Assembly: GCA_017991835.1 (NCBI GenBank) | Contig: JAGOPY010000002.1 | Span: 271,662 to 335,661, forward strand | From: Bacteroidales bacterium | Lineage (GTDB): Bacteria > Bacteroidota > Bacteroidia > Bacteroidales > JAGOPY01 | Direction of reading: 5' to 3' | DNA length: 64,000 nucleotides | Shown here: positions 41,401 to 50,811 of the stretch, piece by piece | How positions within the stretch are numbered: position 1 is the first letter of the stretch | How the letters are laid out: every line of letters begins with the position of its first letter | Translations under genes and position numbers: made by a program | The notes under the pieces: model-generated | The model's input: the letters and a program-made list of their open reading frames with translations, nothing else | What the model was told of the DNA's origin: nothing | The model's database searches: none

Positions 41401-43794
41401 ATATAATACTCTAAGCTGCCGTTTTGCCAGCAGCCAGGTGGCCAATGTCGCAAAAGCCACAGCCGAGACCGAGCTTAGCGGCATCAGGATGGCGGAGAGC
41501 AGCGGAGTGAGCAGGCCAGCCGCCGCAAACGATATGCCGATGATGTTGTAAAGAAATGAGAGGGTGAAACCGGCGTAAACGATCTTCATGGCGGTCCGGC
41601 TGAAGCTGATGAAGGTATTCAGCCTGCCGAACCGGTCGGCATCAAGGATACCGTCGCAGGCAGGGGAGAAGTGGTAGACATTGTCGGCAATAGTAATCCC
41701 GACATGGCTCTCCTTCAGGGCGCCGGCATCGTTCAGCCCGTCGCCCACCATCAGTATCTTCTTCCCTGCATCTTTGAGCTTTTTGATGTATTCGAGCTTG
41801 CCGGCCGGCGACTGGCGGAAATGCAGGCTTCGTTCATCTCCGAAAACAGGCATCAGGTGGCCCTTCTCTGCATCATTATCACCCGAAAGCAGGTGTAATT
41901 CATGCCTGTTTCTCAGAGCGCCGATCACCTTCTCCATACCAGGCCGGTATTCGTTGCGGATCGTGATAAAGCCCCTGATTTGCCCTTCAATCGAGACAAA
42001 CACCCGCGACGAATAATTTTTCGTCTCCTCTTCCTTCCCGGTAATATATAATTCCGATCCTATCCTTATGGCTGTATTCTCAACAAATCCGCTCAGCCCC
42101 AGGGCCGGCTGCTCGCTAAAATCCTCTACCGGTAGCAGGTTTCCGGTCTTAATACTGCCGTAAATAGCCTGGCTCAGCGGATGTGACGAGTGCCGCGCCA
42201 GCGACCTCACCAGGGCCATCTCCTTTTCTGTCAGTTCAACCTGGCTGAAATCGACATGGAAGACATCGTTCTGGGTAATCGTTCCCGTTTTATCGAAAAC
42301 GATGGTGTCGATCCGTGAAAGATCTTCCAGTACTTCCGTTTTCTTCACATAAAAACCCCATCTTCCGAAGATCCGCATGGTATTGCCCAGGGTAAAAGGA
42401 ATGGTCAGCGCCAGGGCGCAGGGGCAGGCCACGATCAGCACCGAGGTGAAGGCATTCATCGCCTGCGAAGGATCGGTCATCCACCAGAATATACCGGTTC
42501 CGAGACTTATGGTGATGATAACCAGCGTAAAGTAGCGGCTGACGCTGTCGACCACCGGGTTCAGACCTTTGCTGTTCGTTTTGCGGTGCAGATCCTGGTT
42601 CCAGAGCTCGGTAAGATAACTCTGTACCACCTCTTTCTCAACAATCAGCTCAATCACCCCGCCGACCTGCCTTCCGCCGGCAAAGATCCTGTCTTTCACC
42701 TGTTTGTGAACCGGAGTGGATTCACCGCTGACAAAGCTGTAATCGATATGCCCTTCTCCGGAAACAAGGATAGCATCAGCCGGCACCAGCTCCTGGTTCC
42801 GGACCATGATCCGGTTGCCGGGTCTGAGATTCTTCAGCGGAATAGTCGATTCCTTCCCATCATCATCCAGAATGGTGACCGCCACGGGGAAATAGGATTT
42901 GTAATCACGTTCGAACGACAGCGCCTGGTAGGTCTTTCCCTGGTACCACTTACCTATCAGGAGGAAGAAGACCAGGCCTGACAGTGAATCCATATACCCC
43001 TGGTCGATCCCGGCAAGGATATCATACGCCGATCTTAGAAATAATACACTGATCCCCAGTGCAATCGGGACATCGATATTGACGATCTTTTTCATCAGCC
43101 CTTTCCAGGCTGAAATAAAATAGTCGCGCGCAGCAAATACGACAACCGGAATGGCCAGGACCAAGTTGAAATAGGCGAAATTATGAATGAAGTCCTGGTC
43201 GATGGGCTTGCTACCGGCCAGGTAATCGGGAAAGCTGAAAAGCATGATATTGCCAAAGCAAAAACCGGCAACCCCGAGCTGGTAATAGATCCTGCGCTGA
43301 CCTTTCCGGGCGTGTTTCCTGTCAAGGTCATCAAGAGTGATTTGCGGGATGTAATTTAGTGAAACAAGCAACTCGACCAGCTCTCGGAGCGATAATTCAT
43401 TTTCTTTAAAAGTTATCGTCACCTCTTTTTTTACAAAGTTGACGAGGGAATGAAGAATGCCTTTCCGGATCCGGTTAAGGTTTTCCAGCAGCCAGATGCA
43501 GGAGCTGCAATGTATGGAGGGGATGAAGAACCTTACCTTGCTGATCCCGCCGTCGGTGAATTCCAGCAGTCCTTCCCTGATCTCCTCATGATCAAGGTAA
43601 GCGTATTTCTGACCGATCTCTTCTGCCCTGATCCTGATGCCCGGATGGGCTTCGATGTTGTAATATTCACAGGCGTCGCTCTCCCTGAGGATTTCGTAAA
43701 CGGTTTTGCAACCGTAGCAACAAAAAGGTTTTTCATCGAAAATGACGGGATCTTTCCCGCAATCTTCTCCGCAGTGGAAACAGCTTATTTTAAT
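41395..43794 (-). CDS. ccoI: CcoI copper-transporting P1B-type ATPase, start codon unusual
   Basis: About 799 residues if read from 43794. The conventional open frame begins only at GTG 43422, which would remove the first metal-binding half. Upstream of it the frame stays open and encodes unmistakable CcoI N-terminal sequence: CFHCGEDCGKDPVIF, FCCYGCKTVYEIL and the HMA metal site HCSSCIWLLENL. No ATG, GTG or TTG exists between the in-frame TAA and that sequence; ATT at 43794-43792 is the best placed start. The core has the CPC channel motif (CPCALALTIPF), the phosphorylation site DKTGTITQND and GDGLNDAGAL. It exports Cu+ to the periplasm for cbb3 assembly. Short repeats lie immediately upstream. 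Confidence 0.88.
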   Translation of the reverse strand: MKISCFHCGEDCGKDPVIFDEKPFCCYGCKTVYEILRESDACEYYNIEAHPGIRIRAEEIGQKYAYLDHEEIREGLLEFTDGGISKVRFFIPSIHCSSCIWLLENLNRIRKGILHSLVNFVKKEVTITFKENELSLRELVELLVSLNYIPQITLDDLDRKHARKGQRRIYYQLGVAGFCFGNIMLFSFPDYLAGSKPIDQDFIHNFAYFNLVLAIPVVVFAARDYFISAWKGLMKKIVNIDVPIALGISVLFLRSAYDILAGIDQGYMDSLSGLVFFLLIGKWYQGKTYQALSFERDYKSYFPVAVTILDDDGKESTIPLKNLRPGNRIMVRNQELVPADAILVSGEGHIDYSFVSGESTPVHKQVKDRIFAGGRQVGGVIELIVEKEVVQSYLTELWNQDLHRKTNSKGLNPVVDSVSRYFTLVIITISLGTGIFWWMTDPSQAMNAFTSVLIVACPCALALTIPFTLGNTMRIFGRWGFYVKKTEVLEDLSRIDTIVFDKTGTITQNDVFHVDFSQVELTEKEMALVRSLARHSSHPLSQAIYGSIKTGNLLPVEDFSEQPALGLSGFVENTAIRIGSELYITGKEEETKNYSSRVFVSIEGQIRGFITIRNEYRPGMEKVIGALRNRHELHLLSGDNDAEKGHLMPVFGDERSLHFRQSPAGKLEYIKKLKDAGKKILMVGDGLNDAGALKESHVGITIADNVYHFSPACDGILDADRFGRLNTFISFSRTAMKIVYAGFTLSFLYNIIGISFAAAGLLTPLLSAILMPLSSVSAVAFATLATWLLAKRQLRVLYI

Positions 43795-43802
43795 ACCGGG
43801 AT

Positions 43803-43827
43803 CTATGTGTCCTATGTGCCTATGTGG
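43803..43827. repeat. Three-unit CTATGTGB repeat directly upstream of ccoI
   Basis: Units of 8-9 bp (CACATAGG on the minus strand) fill the spacer between the ccsBA stop (43836) and the start of ccoI. The repeat may have replaced the original start region of ccoI. Confidence 0.8.
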
Positions 43828-43835
43828 TTAATAAA

Positions 43836-46800
43836 TCAGTTCAACCTCTTCATTCTTAAATGATTGAGATACGAGAGCAATGAAACCAGGAATGCAACAG
43901 CCACCGAATAATAGACGAAAGTCGGTATCGGGACCGGGTCACCGGCAGCATAGGAGTGCATCCCTGAAAGATAATAATTCACCCCGAAGTAGGTCATCAG
44001 CACCGAGCTGAATCCCCACAGAGCCGCCATGTTAAAGCCGTAAACCCCATTCAGTCCGGGGATCAACCGCATGTGGATGATGAACGAATAGACCAGAACG
44101 GTCACCAGTGCCCAGGTCTCTTTCGGGTCCCAGCCCCAGTAGCGCCCCCACGATTCATTGGCCCAGACAGCTCCCAGGAATGTGCCTATGGTGATGAGAA
44201 ATACCCCGATGATCAGGTTCATCTCGTTGATGTTGGTCAGCTCTTCGATGGTCAGTCTCAGCTTTTTGTAATTGTTCTTAGTCTGAAGCCCGATCAGGAT
44301 CATATTGAGGAATCCGAGCAGGGCCCCCACGCCGAGGAAGCTGTAACTGGCCGTGATCACCGCCACGTGGATGACGAGCCAGTAGGATTTGAGCACCGGC
44401 ACCAGGTTTGTCATCTGCGGATCGAGCCAGCTCAGGTTGGCCACCATCAGGGTGACTGAGGCCAGGATAGCCGTTGTAGCCGTGGTGATGGGCGATTTCC
44501 TGAGAAAGAGGATGCCGCTTAAAACGGTACCCCAGGCAATGTAGATCATCGTTTCATATCCGTTGCTCCAGGGGGCATGGCCCGCCACATACCAGCGGAT
44601 CGCCAACCCCAGCGTGTGAAGAGCAAAACAGGCGATGATCAGACCGACCAGAACCCTCACGATCCACTTCAGGTTCAGTCGTTTGCTCAATACCTGGGTA
44701 AAAAGTGCAATGATAAAAATGAAGCCGATCGTCCCGTATATCGGGAATAGGCGTTTGAAGATATTCGTGTTGTTATACAGGATCTCCAGGCGGGTTTTGG
44801 TGGAGGATGGCATCACCTGCTCACCATAACGCTGCTGGTAAGTCTTCAGATAGGAGAGTACCGTGTCGGCCTGCGACCAGTCATTGGTGACCATGGCCTC
44901 ATGAACGGCCCCGTAATACAGCGGAAGGATGTTTTCAACGAAGGCTGCGTCGGTGCTGTCGAAGGATTCATAAGGTTTTTCAGCCGTGTGCCATTTGTGG
45001 TTCGGGTGGCCCGGCTCCGGAAATGCAGTCAGAAAATCGCCCAGGATGGCCATATAGAATATGTTCACCCGCTCGTCGACCTTGATCACATCTTTGTCAA
45101 AACTGTTACGCTCTACCGGTTTTTTATTGCTGGACGCTTCGATGTGTTGGCTCAATTTGTAAAAACCCCGGTTATTATCGATAAAATCGTTGAAAGACGC
45201 GAATTTACCATCTATCCCAATAGCGTTCTTAAGCTCTTTATCCGAAACCTTGATTAGCGGCACATTCTGCCAGTATTCGGGATTGGTAAGCATTCCCAGG
45301 AAGACCTGTTCGCTGTTCAACCCTTTGTAAGTATCTTTCCGGTAAATTTTCCTTAGCAATTCGGAAGATAGCGTATTGACCGGCTTCATTCGCCCGTCCT
45401 GGTCCTGAACGATTAGTTCTCCGAACTTCTTGGCGTGTTCCTTGCTGATATTCAAAGGATTGAAGTTGCCGTCGTGCTGTGCGCCAGCATTTTCCGATGA
45501 AAACCCAACCATGATCAGAATAGCGATCATCGCCATTGCGCTTTTCTTTTTGAGCTCCGAAGTCATCCTGGCGAGCTTGCGGAAACGGCTGTTCCGGCTG
45601 AAGAAGTTGTACAGCAGCCCGGCAGCGAGGATCGCATAACCGATGTAGGTAAACAACGTACCCCAGTAATCGCTGTTGACTGATAAGACAGTTCCTTTTT
45701 CGTCTTTATCGTAGGATGACTGGAAGAAACGATACCCGCCGTAATTCAGAATATTGTTCATGAAGATACGGTAGGGCATTTCGAGGTTTTCCGAAGGATC
45801 GATGACCGTGACTTCGCTGGCAAACGACGAAGGGCTGTTCGATCCCGGGTATCTTTCCAGGATGAAATCCCTGAGCTTGATATAGAAAGGCAGGCCGATG
45901 TATTTGGATCCGTATGACAATGAGAATTCGGTTCCGTCGATCGAAGTCGTCACCGGCTGACCGATCATCCCTTTGCCGCCCAGCATGCCGACTTCCTCGG
46001 TTTTACCGTTATAGGAAAGGTTCATGACAATAGCTGCCACGCCGCTCGATTCATGGGGAGAAGAGACCAGCTGGGTTTTTCCCGAGGGGTAAAACTGCCT
46101 GACAACGAACTGCATGCCCATGAAATCGTACAGTTGCATCTGGTAAAGGGTGTAGGTGGAATCTTTCCGAAGGGTGTCGGTAGTACCGGCCATCATATTC
46201 ATCACGGTCGACGGGAAGGGGGTACGCACAGTCAGCCCTGTTTCAGGTGAGTAATTGATCCGGATGGCTGTTGAATCGTCGGTGGGAGCATTAAAGCAAA
46301 GCGCAAGCCCCCTGACGGTTTTGACTTCGCCGGCTTTGAGCAGGCTGGTCCGGCGGCTGCCACGGTCTACCGTGACAAAGGTCATCATCGGTATACCGTT
46401 GTTAGCCTCTACCACTGCTTCGGCTGCATTTGGAATATATTCCTTAAATTGGAGTTTAAACGATTCATCATTAAAATGAAACGACTCCCGGAACCTGTTC
46501 TTCTTATATTCTGTAAAAAGATATTCCTCGTCGAAGTTCCAGGATTGCCCGTTTTTATTCACAGTCACCTGAACGTAAGGACTTTCCGAGATGATCTGGT
46601 TGGATGCTTCGCCTTCGCGGATCATCATGGTCCCTTCATAACCGATGTACCGTGTAAGGGCTGCACCGATCAGGATAACGACAAAAGAAAGATGGAAGAA
46701 CAGTACGCTGTACCGTTTCCGTTCGTATAGCTTGTATTTGAATACGCTGCCGATGAGGCTTACGGCTGTCAGAGCCAGCAGCGCTTCAAACCATTTTGCG

Positions 46801-46940
46801 CTGTATACGACCGATTTAGCGGCCAGGGTACCGAAGTCGTTTTCAATAAAAGTAGCCGTTCCGACCGCCGCTGCAAAGATCAGCATCAACGTGCCGGCAA
46901 ACTGCATGGAGAATATGAAATCAAAGAATTTGCGCATCAT
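43836..46940 (-). CDS. ccsBA: Fused cytochrome c synthase CcsBA (ResB-CcsA)
   Basis: 1034 residues. The N-terminal part (about 1-470) is ResB/CcsB-like: helices around 15-115, then a large periplasmic domain and a further helix near 432-450. A periplasmic region follows, and the C-terminal CcsA half has the haem-handling tryptophan-rich motif WGRYWGWDPKETWALV near residue 940 and flanking His residues (SYWLVIHVAVITASYS, GHAPWSNGYETMIY). This is the system II haem lyase that attaches haem to the CxxCH sites of the many cytochromes c encoded around it (ActA, ActE, CcoO, CcoP, CoxB). It lies between actF and ccoI on the same strand. Confidence 0.94.
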   Translation of the reverse strand: MMRKFFDFIFSMQFAGTLMLIFAAAVGTATFIENDFGTLAAKSVVYSAKWFEALLALTAVSLIGSVFKYKLYERKRYSVLFFHLSFVVILIGAALTRYIGYEGTMMIREGEASNQIISESPYVQVTVNKNGQSWNFDEEYLFTEYKKNRFRESFHFNDESFKLQFKEYIPNAAEAVVEANNGIPMMTFVTVDRGSRRTSLLKAGEVKTVRGLALCFNAPTDDSTAIRINYSPETGLTVRTPFPSTVMNMMAGTTDTLRKDSTYTLYQMQLYDFMGMQFVVRQFYPSGKTQLVSSPHESSGVAAIVMNLSYNGKTEEVGMLGGKGMIGQPVTTSIDGTEFSLSYGSKYIGLPFYIKLRDFILERYPGSNSPSSFASEVTVIDPSENLEMPYRIFMNNILNYGGYRFFQSSYDKDEKGTVLSVNSDYWGTLFTYIGYAILAAGLLYNFFSRNSRFRKLARMTSELKKKSAMAMIAILIMVGFSSENAGAQHDGNFNPLNISKEHAKKFGELIVQDQDGRMKPVNTLSSELLRKIYRKDTYKGLNSEQVFLGMLTNPEYWQNVPLIKVSDKELKNAIGIDGKFASFNDFIDNNRGFYKLSQHIEASSNKKPVERNSFDKDVIKVDERVNIFYMAILGDFLTAFPEPGHPNHKWHTAEKPYESFDSTDAAFVENILPLYYGAVHEAMVTNDWSQADTVLSYLKTYQQRYGEQVMPSSTKTRLEILYNNTNIFKRLFPIYGTIGFIFIIALFTQVLSKRLNLKWIVRVLVGLIIACFALHTLGLAIRWYVAGHAPWSNGYETMIYIAWGTVLSGILFLRKSPITTATTAILASVTLMVANLSWLDPQMTNLVPVLKSYWLVIHVAVITASYSFLGVGALLGFLNMILIGLQTKNNYKKLRLTIEELTNINEMNLIIGVFLITIGTFLGAVWANESWGRYWGWDPKETWALVTVLVYSFIIHMRLIPGLNGVYGFNMAALWGFSSVLMTYFGVNYYLSGMHSYAAGDPVPIPTFVYYSVAVAFLVSLLSYLNHLRMKRLN

Positions 46941-46949
46941 AAATCAGGG

Positions 46950-47006
46950 TTCAATTGTTCAATTGTTCGATTGTTCTCGTCCTACAGTCCTATCGTACTA
47001 TAGTCT
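46950..47006. repeat. Composite short tandem repeat between actF and ccsBA
   Basis: (TTCAATTG)n about 46950-46978 is followed by (TCCTACAG)n-type units to about 47006. It has the same two-part order as the repeats in the cox operon spacers. The rest of the spacer (47007-47076) shows nothing. Confidence 0.8.
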
Positions 47007-47076
47007 GCGATGCAAAAATAACCAAATCATCCTTATTATAAAGAATGAGTTTAAATAAATATAACCTTGCTTGAAA

Positions 47077-48252
47077 TCAATGATGACTTAAGCTCTCCTC
47101 AAGGTATGGATGGTTCTTTGCAACAAGCGGGGCTGATTTCAAGGCCCGGGCGACAATAAAAGCAAACATGCCGGCGAATCCCAGGAATGTGCCGATTTCA
47201 ATCATGCCGATCTCCAGCTTGCCATAGGTGCCGACGATGATCTGTAAATAAAGATCCACCCAATGCCCGAATATGATCACGATACAAATCGCCAGCAGGG
47301 TGTTCTTGTGGCTGACAAGGTAATTCGACAGGAGCAGGGCAAACGGAATGGCAAAATTCAGGAACAGCTCCAGGTAAAACAGGGGAGTGAATTCGCCTTT
47401 GGTCCTGGGTAAATAATAAACTGTTTCTTCCGGGATATTGGCATACCAGATCAGGATATACTGGGCAAACCACATATAGGTCCAGATAATGCTGAGGATA
47501 AAAATGTATTTGGCGAAATCCTTCAGGTGCGATTTATTCAGGAAAGGCAGGTATCCCAGCTTGTTCAGGATGATAATGACCAGTGTGATCACCACTGTTC
47601 CGTGATAGAACGACATGGCAAAGTTCCTGACGGCGAAGATCGTACTGAACCAATGGACATCTACTGACATGATCCAGTCGAACGTGGCCAGTGAAAAGGT
47701 AATGGCCAGGGTAAAAATGTAAATCTTTGAGAACAGCTCACTTTTATAGAAGTTAGCCATTCCGCCGATCCGGTCTTCTTTCAGGCTCAGTTTTTTAAGA
47801 TACTGGGTCAGGAAGATCCAGGCGGCGAAAAAGACGACATAGCGAATAATGAAAAAGGGCAGGTTTAAGTAAGGGCTTTTATGTGCGATGATCGGATCGT
47901 GGTCGGCGGCTCCCGCATGGGCCCAGTGATAGAGCTGGGGAAGTCCGAAAACCAGGATAGGGATCATGAGCACGGCAATAACCGGGATGACGTTCGATAA
48001 CGCCTGGGGGATGCGCACGAACGCACTCGACCACCCCGATTGTGTGATGTACTGTAGAGCAACGAAGAAAGTCGCTCCTATGGCCAGCGACAGGAAATAG
48101 TAATTGTTCATCAGGTAGTTGGCCCAGGTTTTAACCGGGTTGACAAATAATCCGACGATGATTGTGATCACACCGATACCCATCAGGGCATAGGTCAGGT
48201 AATTGAACCTGTTTGAAATGACCAATTGTTTATCCAGATTGTAATTTTCCAT
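47077..48252 (-). CDS. actF: Alternative complex III subunit ActF
   Basis: 391 residues from the ATG at 48252, chosen because GGAGG lies 7 bases upstream; an ATG eight codons earlier lacks such a site. It is a polytopic membrane protein related to the NrfD-like ActC, with about ten helices. Conserved ACIII segments include ATFDWIMSVDVHWFSTIFAVRNF and WFAQYILIWYANIPEET (seen in parts). ActF is the second quinol-binding-type membrane subunit of ACIII, which oxidises menaquinol and reduces cytochrome c. It is the last act gene, 25 bp after actE. Confidence 0.94.
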   Translation of the reverse strand: MENYNLDKQLVISNRFNYLTYALMGIGVITIIVGLFVNPVKTWANYLMNNYYFLSLAIGATFFVALQYITQSGWSSAFVRIPQALSNVIPVIAVLMIPILVFGLPQLYHWAHAGAADHDPIIAHKSPYLNLPFFIIRYVVFFAAWIFLTQYLKKLSLKEDRIGGMANFYKSELFSKIYIFTLAITFSLATFDWIMSVDVHWFSTIFAVRNFAMSFYHGTVVITLVIIILNKLGYLPFLNKSHLKDFAKYIFILSIIWTYMWFAQYILIWYANIPEETVYYLPRTKGEFTPLFYLELFLNFAIPFALLLSNYLVSHKNTLLAICIVIIFGHWVDLYLQIIVGTYGKLEIGMIEIGTFLGFAGMFAFIVARALKSAPLVAKNHPYLEESLSHH

Positions 48253-48277
48253 GTTTGATCCTCCTTCCGTCTTCATA

Positions 48278-48853
48278 CTATTTACCCAATTCCCTGACGT
48301 AATGTACTATTTTCCAGCGGTCCTCAGGCGAAATCTGTGAAGCATGCGCCCCCATCAGGCCCGAAAGAGTGCCTAAGGTGATCACATGGTATATTTCGCC
48401 ATCGGGTTTGTTCTTTACCAGGTCGCCGGTAAGCGAAGTGGGTTGTGCCGGAAACCGTTTGCTGGTAAAAAGGAACCCTTTTCCATCGCCCCGGTCACCA
48501 TGGCACATGGCACAAAAGATTGCATATTGCTCTTTCCCCTGTGCCAGTGCTTCCGGGGTGAGAGGAACCGGGTTCGCCAGTTCCAGCCCAGCCCGTTTCT
48601 GCTCATCGGCCGATCTGGGCAGGTAAGGATAGGCCGGCTCATGGCCACGGGCAATCGTCCCTTTCGGAGGCGCCTGCATCGTCAGGCTATCCCTGAATAA
48701 TGGGTTCTCCGTGTAGGGTTCAGCAGCCTCCGAATAATACATGTCGGGCATATAAGCGTATCCCGGGTGGTTCCGCCTGTGATTGCAGGCTGTCAGCGAG
48801 ACCAGCGCCATTAACAAGAACAGGATAGGGAATTTAAAGATTCGGTTTATCAT
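48278..48853 (-). CDS. actE: Alternative complex III subunit ActE, monohaem cytochrome c
   Basis: 191 residues. It is a lipoprotein: signal peptide with lipobox SLTAC near residue 22. The conserved ACIII stretch PGYAYMPDMYYSEAAEPYTENP follows (seen in part as YAYMPDMYYS), then a cytochrome c domain with haem site CAMCHGDRGDGKG and Met candidate LMGAHASQI. It passes electrons from ActA towards the terminal oxidases. It lies 11 bp downstream of actD and is followed by actF. Confidence 0.94.
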   Translation of the reverse strand: MINRIFKFPILFLLMALVSLTACNHRRNHPGYAYMPDMYYSEAAEPYTENPLFRDSLTMQAPPKGTIARGHEPAYPYLPRSADEQKRAGLELANPVPLTPEALAQGKEQYAIFCAMCHGDRGDGKGFLFTSKRFPAQPTSLTGDLVKNKPDGEIYHVITLGTLSGLMGAHASQISPEDRWKIVHYVRELGK

Positions 48854-48864
48854 AGCAACAACGG

Positions 48865-49413
48865 TTAGTCGTTTTCTTCTTCAATATAATTTTCCGGTAA
48901 TGGTTTTTCGGTAATCTCCACCGCACCGCTCTCTTTCAGCAAATCGGTGATCCGTTTCACATCCGCATCGGTGAAATCTGCTTTCTTCTCAATAACGATG
49001 GCAAATTTGTCATCAACTGTCCGGGGATCGATCATGACGACATTTTTGCCGGGCCCAATCCTCTGCCGAATGAAAAATGTCAGCAAAGTGAGCAAAACCG
49101 CCACAAAAATGGTCCCCACGAACATGATGATAATGAATGAAAGGGAATTCAGCGGTTTGCCACCGAATTTTAACGGGTAATTAACTACAGAAGTCCAGTA
49201 TAAAAATGCATAGATGGCAATGAAACCGGTCGTCCCGTATATAAAAGTCAGCAACGGCAACCGGGTTTTCATTCCGAGTATTTCCCAAAGCTCATGAATA
49301 GGGAAGGGGCTGAAAACATTCTTGATGCGTACATCATTCTCTTTCAGCTTCCTGGCAGCAGCTACAAGGACGTCAGGATCGTCGTAGATTCCAATGATAT
49401 TATTTTGTTCCAT
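48865..49413 (-). CDS. actD: Alternative complex III subunit ActD (DUF3341)
   Basis: 182 residues. A cytoplasmic N-terminus (IIGIYDDPDVLVAAARKLKE) leads to FSPFPIHELWEILGMK, the DUF3341 hallmark. Two membrane helices follow (about 56-76 and 92-115), then a ferredoxin-like C-terminal domain. It is a structural membrane subunit of ACIII without cofactors. The ATG overlaps the actC end by 14 bases. Confidence 0.93.
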   Translation of the reverse strand: MEQNNIIGIYDDPDVLVAAARKLKENDVRIKNVFSPFPIHELWEILGMKTRLPLLTFIYGTTGFIAIYAFLYWTSVVNYPLKFGGKPLNSLSFIIIMFVGTIFVAVLLTLLTFFIRQRIGPGKNVVMIDPRTVDDKFAIVIEKKADFTDADVKRITDLLKESGAVEITEKPLPENYIEEEND

Positions 49414-50782
49414 GGTCTTTGTCTTTCTTGATGCTTGTTTCTTTTAAAATCCCTTTCAGTTCGCTGATAGCCATCATCGGGATGAACCGGAAAAAGATCA
49501 GCAGTCCGAGCAGGAAAATACCCAGCGTTCCGATGAAGAAAGCCTTGTCGTAGATCGTCGGGTGGTAAGCCGCCCAGGTGGCCGGAAGAAAGTCTTTCGA
49601 CAGCGAAGTGACCACGATGACGTATCTTTCAAACCACATCCCGATATTGATGATGATCGACATGATGAAGACTATTGTGAGATTTTTGCGGATCTTTTTG
49701 AACCAGAAGAGCTGCGGAATGATCGCGTTGCAGGTGATCATGGCCCAGAAGGCAAAAGTGTAATCGCCTGTGATCCTGTTCTTCATGAAGGTGAACATCT
49801 CGTATTCCGTGCCCCCGTACCAGGCGATGAAAAGCTCCGTGAGGTATGCGGTTCCCATGATCAGGCTGATGAAGGTCAGGATTCGGGCAATAGCATCCAA
49901 ATGTCCCTGTGTGACAAAATCTTCATATTTGAAAACTTTTCGGACGATGATCATCAGGGTGAGCACCATTCCGAATCCGGAAAAGATAGCGCCGATAACG
50001 AAATAAGGCGGGAAGATAGTGGTATGCCAACCGGGCATGACCGATGTGGCAAAGTCCATCGACACGATCGAGTGTACCGATACGACGAGCGGAGCTGTCA
50101 GGCCGCCGAGAAGCAGGGCTGCCGTTTCAAAGCGCAGCCATCCGCGCGCCGTTCCTACCCATCCGAAGCTGAGGATATTGTAAACGGCTTTTTTGAATTT
50201 CGATGTTGTCCTTTCCCTGATGGCAGCGAAATCGGGGATCATACCCATATACCAGAATGAACCGGAGGCCATCAAATAGGTGCTGATGGCCACAACATCC
50301 CAGAAGAGCGGAGAGTTGAAATTCACCCACAGCGGACCCCGGGAGTTCGGGTAGGGGAGGATGAAGAACGCATCCCATACCCGGCCCATATGCAGCATCG
50401 GGAACAGGCCTGCACAAAGGACTGCGAAAACCGTCATGGCTTCCGCCGCGCGGTTGATGGATGTTCTCCACCGTTGCCGCAAAATGAGCAGGAAAATCGA
50501 GAAAGCCGTTCCGGCATGCCCGATCCCGATCCACCAGACGAAATTGATGATGTCCCAGCCCCAGCCGACGTTGTTATTCAATCCCCAGATACCGATACCC
50601 GTGGTAACCAGCATATACATGCTCCACAGGCCGACCAGTGTCATCGAAACACCGATGAAAATGCCGACGTACCACCACCTGGGGGGCCGGTCGGCTTCAA
50701 AAGGCCTCAGGATCTCATGGGTGATCTGCCTGTAGGTCTTATTGCCGTGTATAAGTTCGCCTCTGACTTCTGCTTTATACAT
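49400..50782 (-). CDS. actC: Alternative complex III subunit ActC (NrfD-like)
   Basis: 460 residues, NrfD/polysulphide reductase-type membrane protein with about ten helices. Conserved features are WWIGIGHAGTAFSIFLLI near residue 88 and HMGRVWDAFFILPYPNSRGPLW, with the quinol-site His/Asp region. It forms the quinol oxidation site with ActB. It lies between actB (29 bp upstream) and actD (14-base overlap). Confidence 0.95.
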   Translation of the reverse strand: MYKAEVRGELIHGNKTYRQITHEILRPFEADRPPRWWYVGIFIGVSMTLVGLWSMYMLVTTGIGIWGLNNNVGWGWDIINFVWWIGIGHAGTAFSIFLLILRQRWRTSINRAAEAMTVFAVLCAGLFPMLHMGRVWDAFFILPYPNSRGPLWVNFNSPLFWDVVAISTYLMASGSFWYMGMIPDFAAIRERTTSKFKKAVYNILSFGWVGTARGWLRFETAALLLGGLTAPLVVSVHSIVSMDFATSVMPGWHTTIFPPYFVIGAIFSGFGMVLTLMIIVRKVFKYEDFVTQGHLDAIARILTFISLIMGTAYLTELFIAWYGGTEYEMFTFMKNRITGDYTFAFWAMITCNAIIPQLFWFKKIRKNLTIVFIMSIIINIGMWFERYVIVVTSLSKDFLPATWAAYHPTIYDKAFFIGTLGIFLLGLLIFFRFIPMMAISELKGILKETSIKKDKDHGTK

Positions 50783-50811
50783 AGTGTACGAGTTTTTCTT
50801 GTTCCGTAATA

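Noticed and set aside
43450..43863. Plus-strand 137-residue frame at the ccsBA-ccoI junction
   Set aside because: It is antisense to the conserved N-terminal coding sequence of ccoI, which has HMA and Cys motifs.
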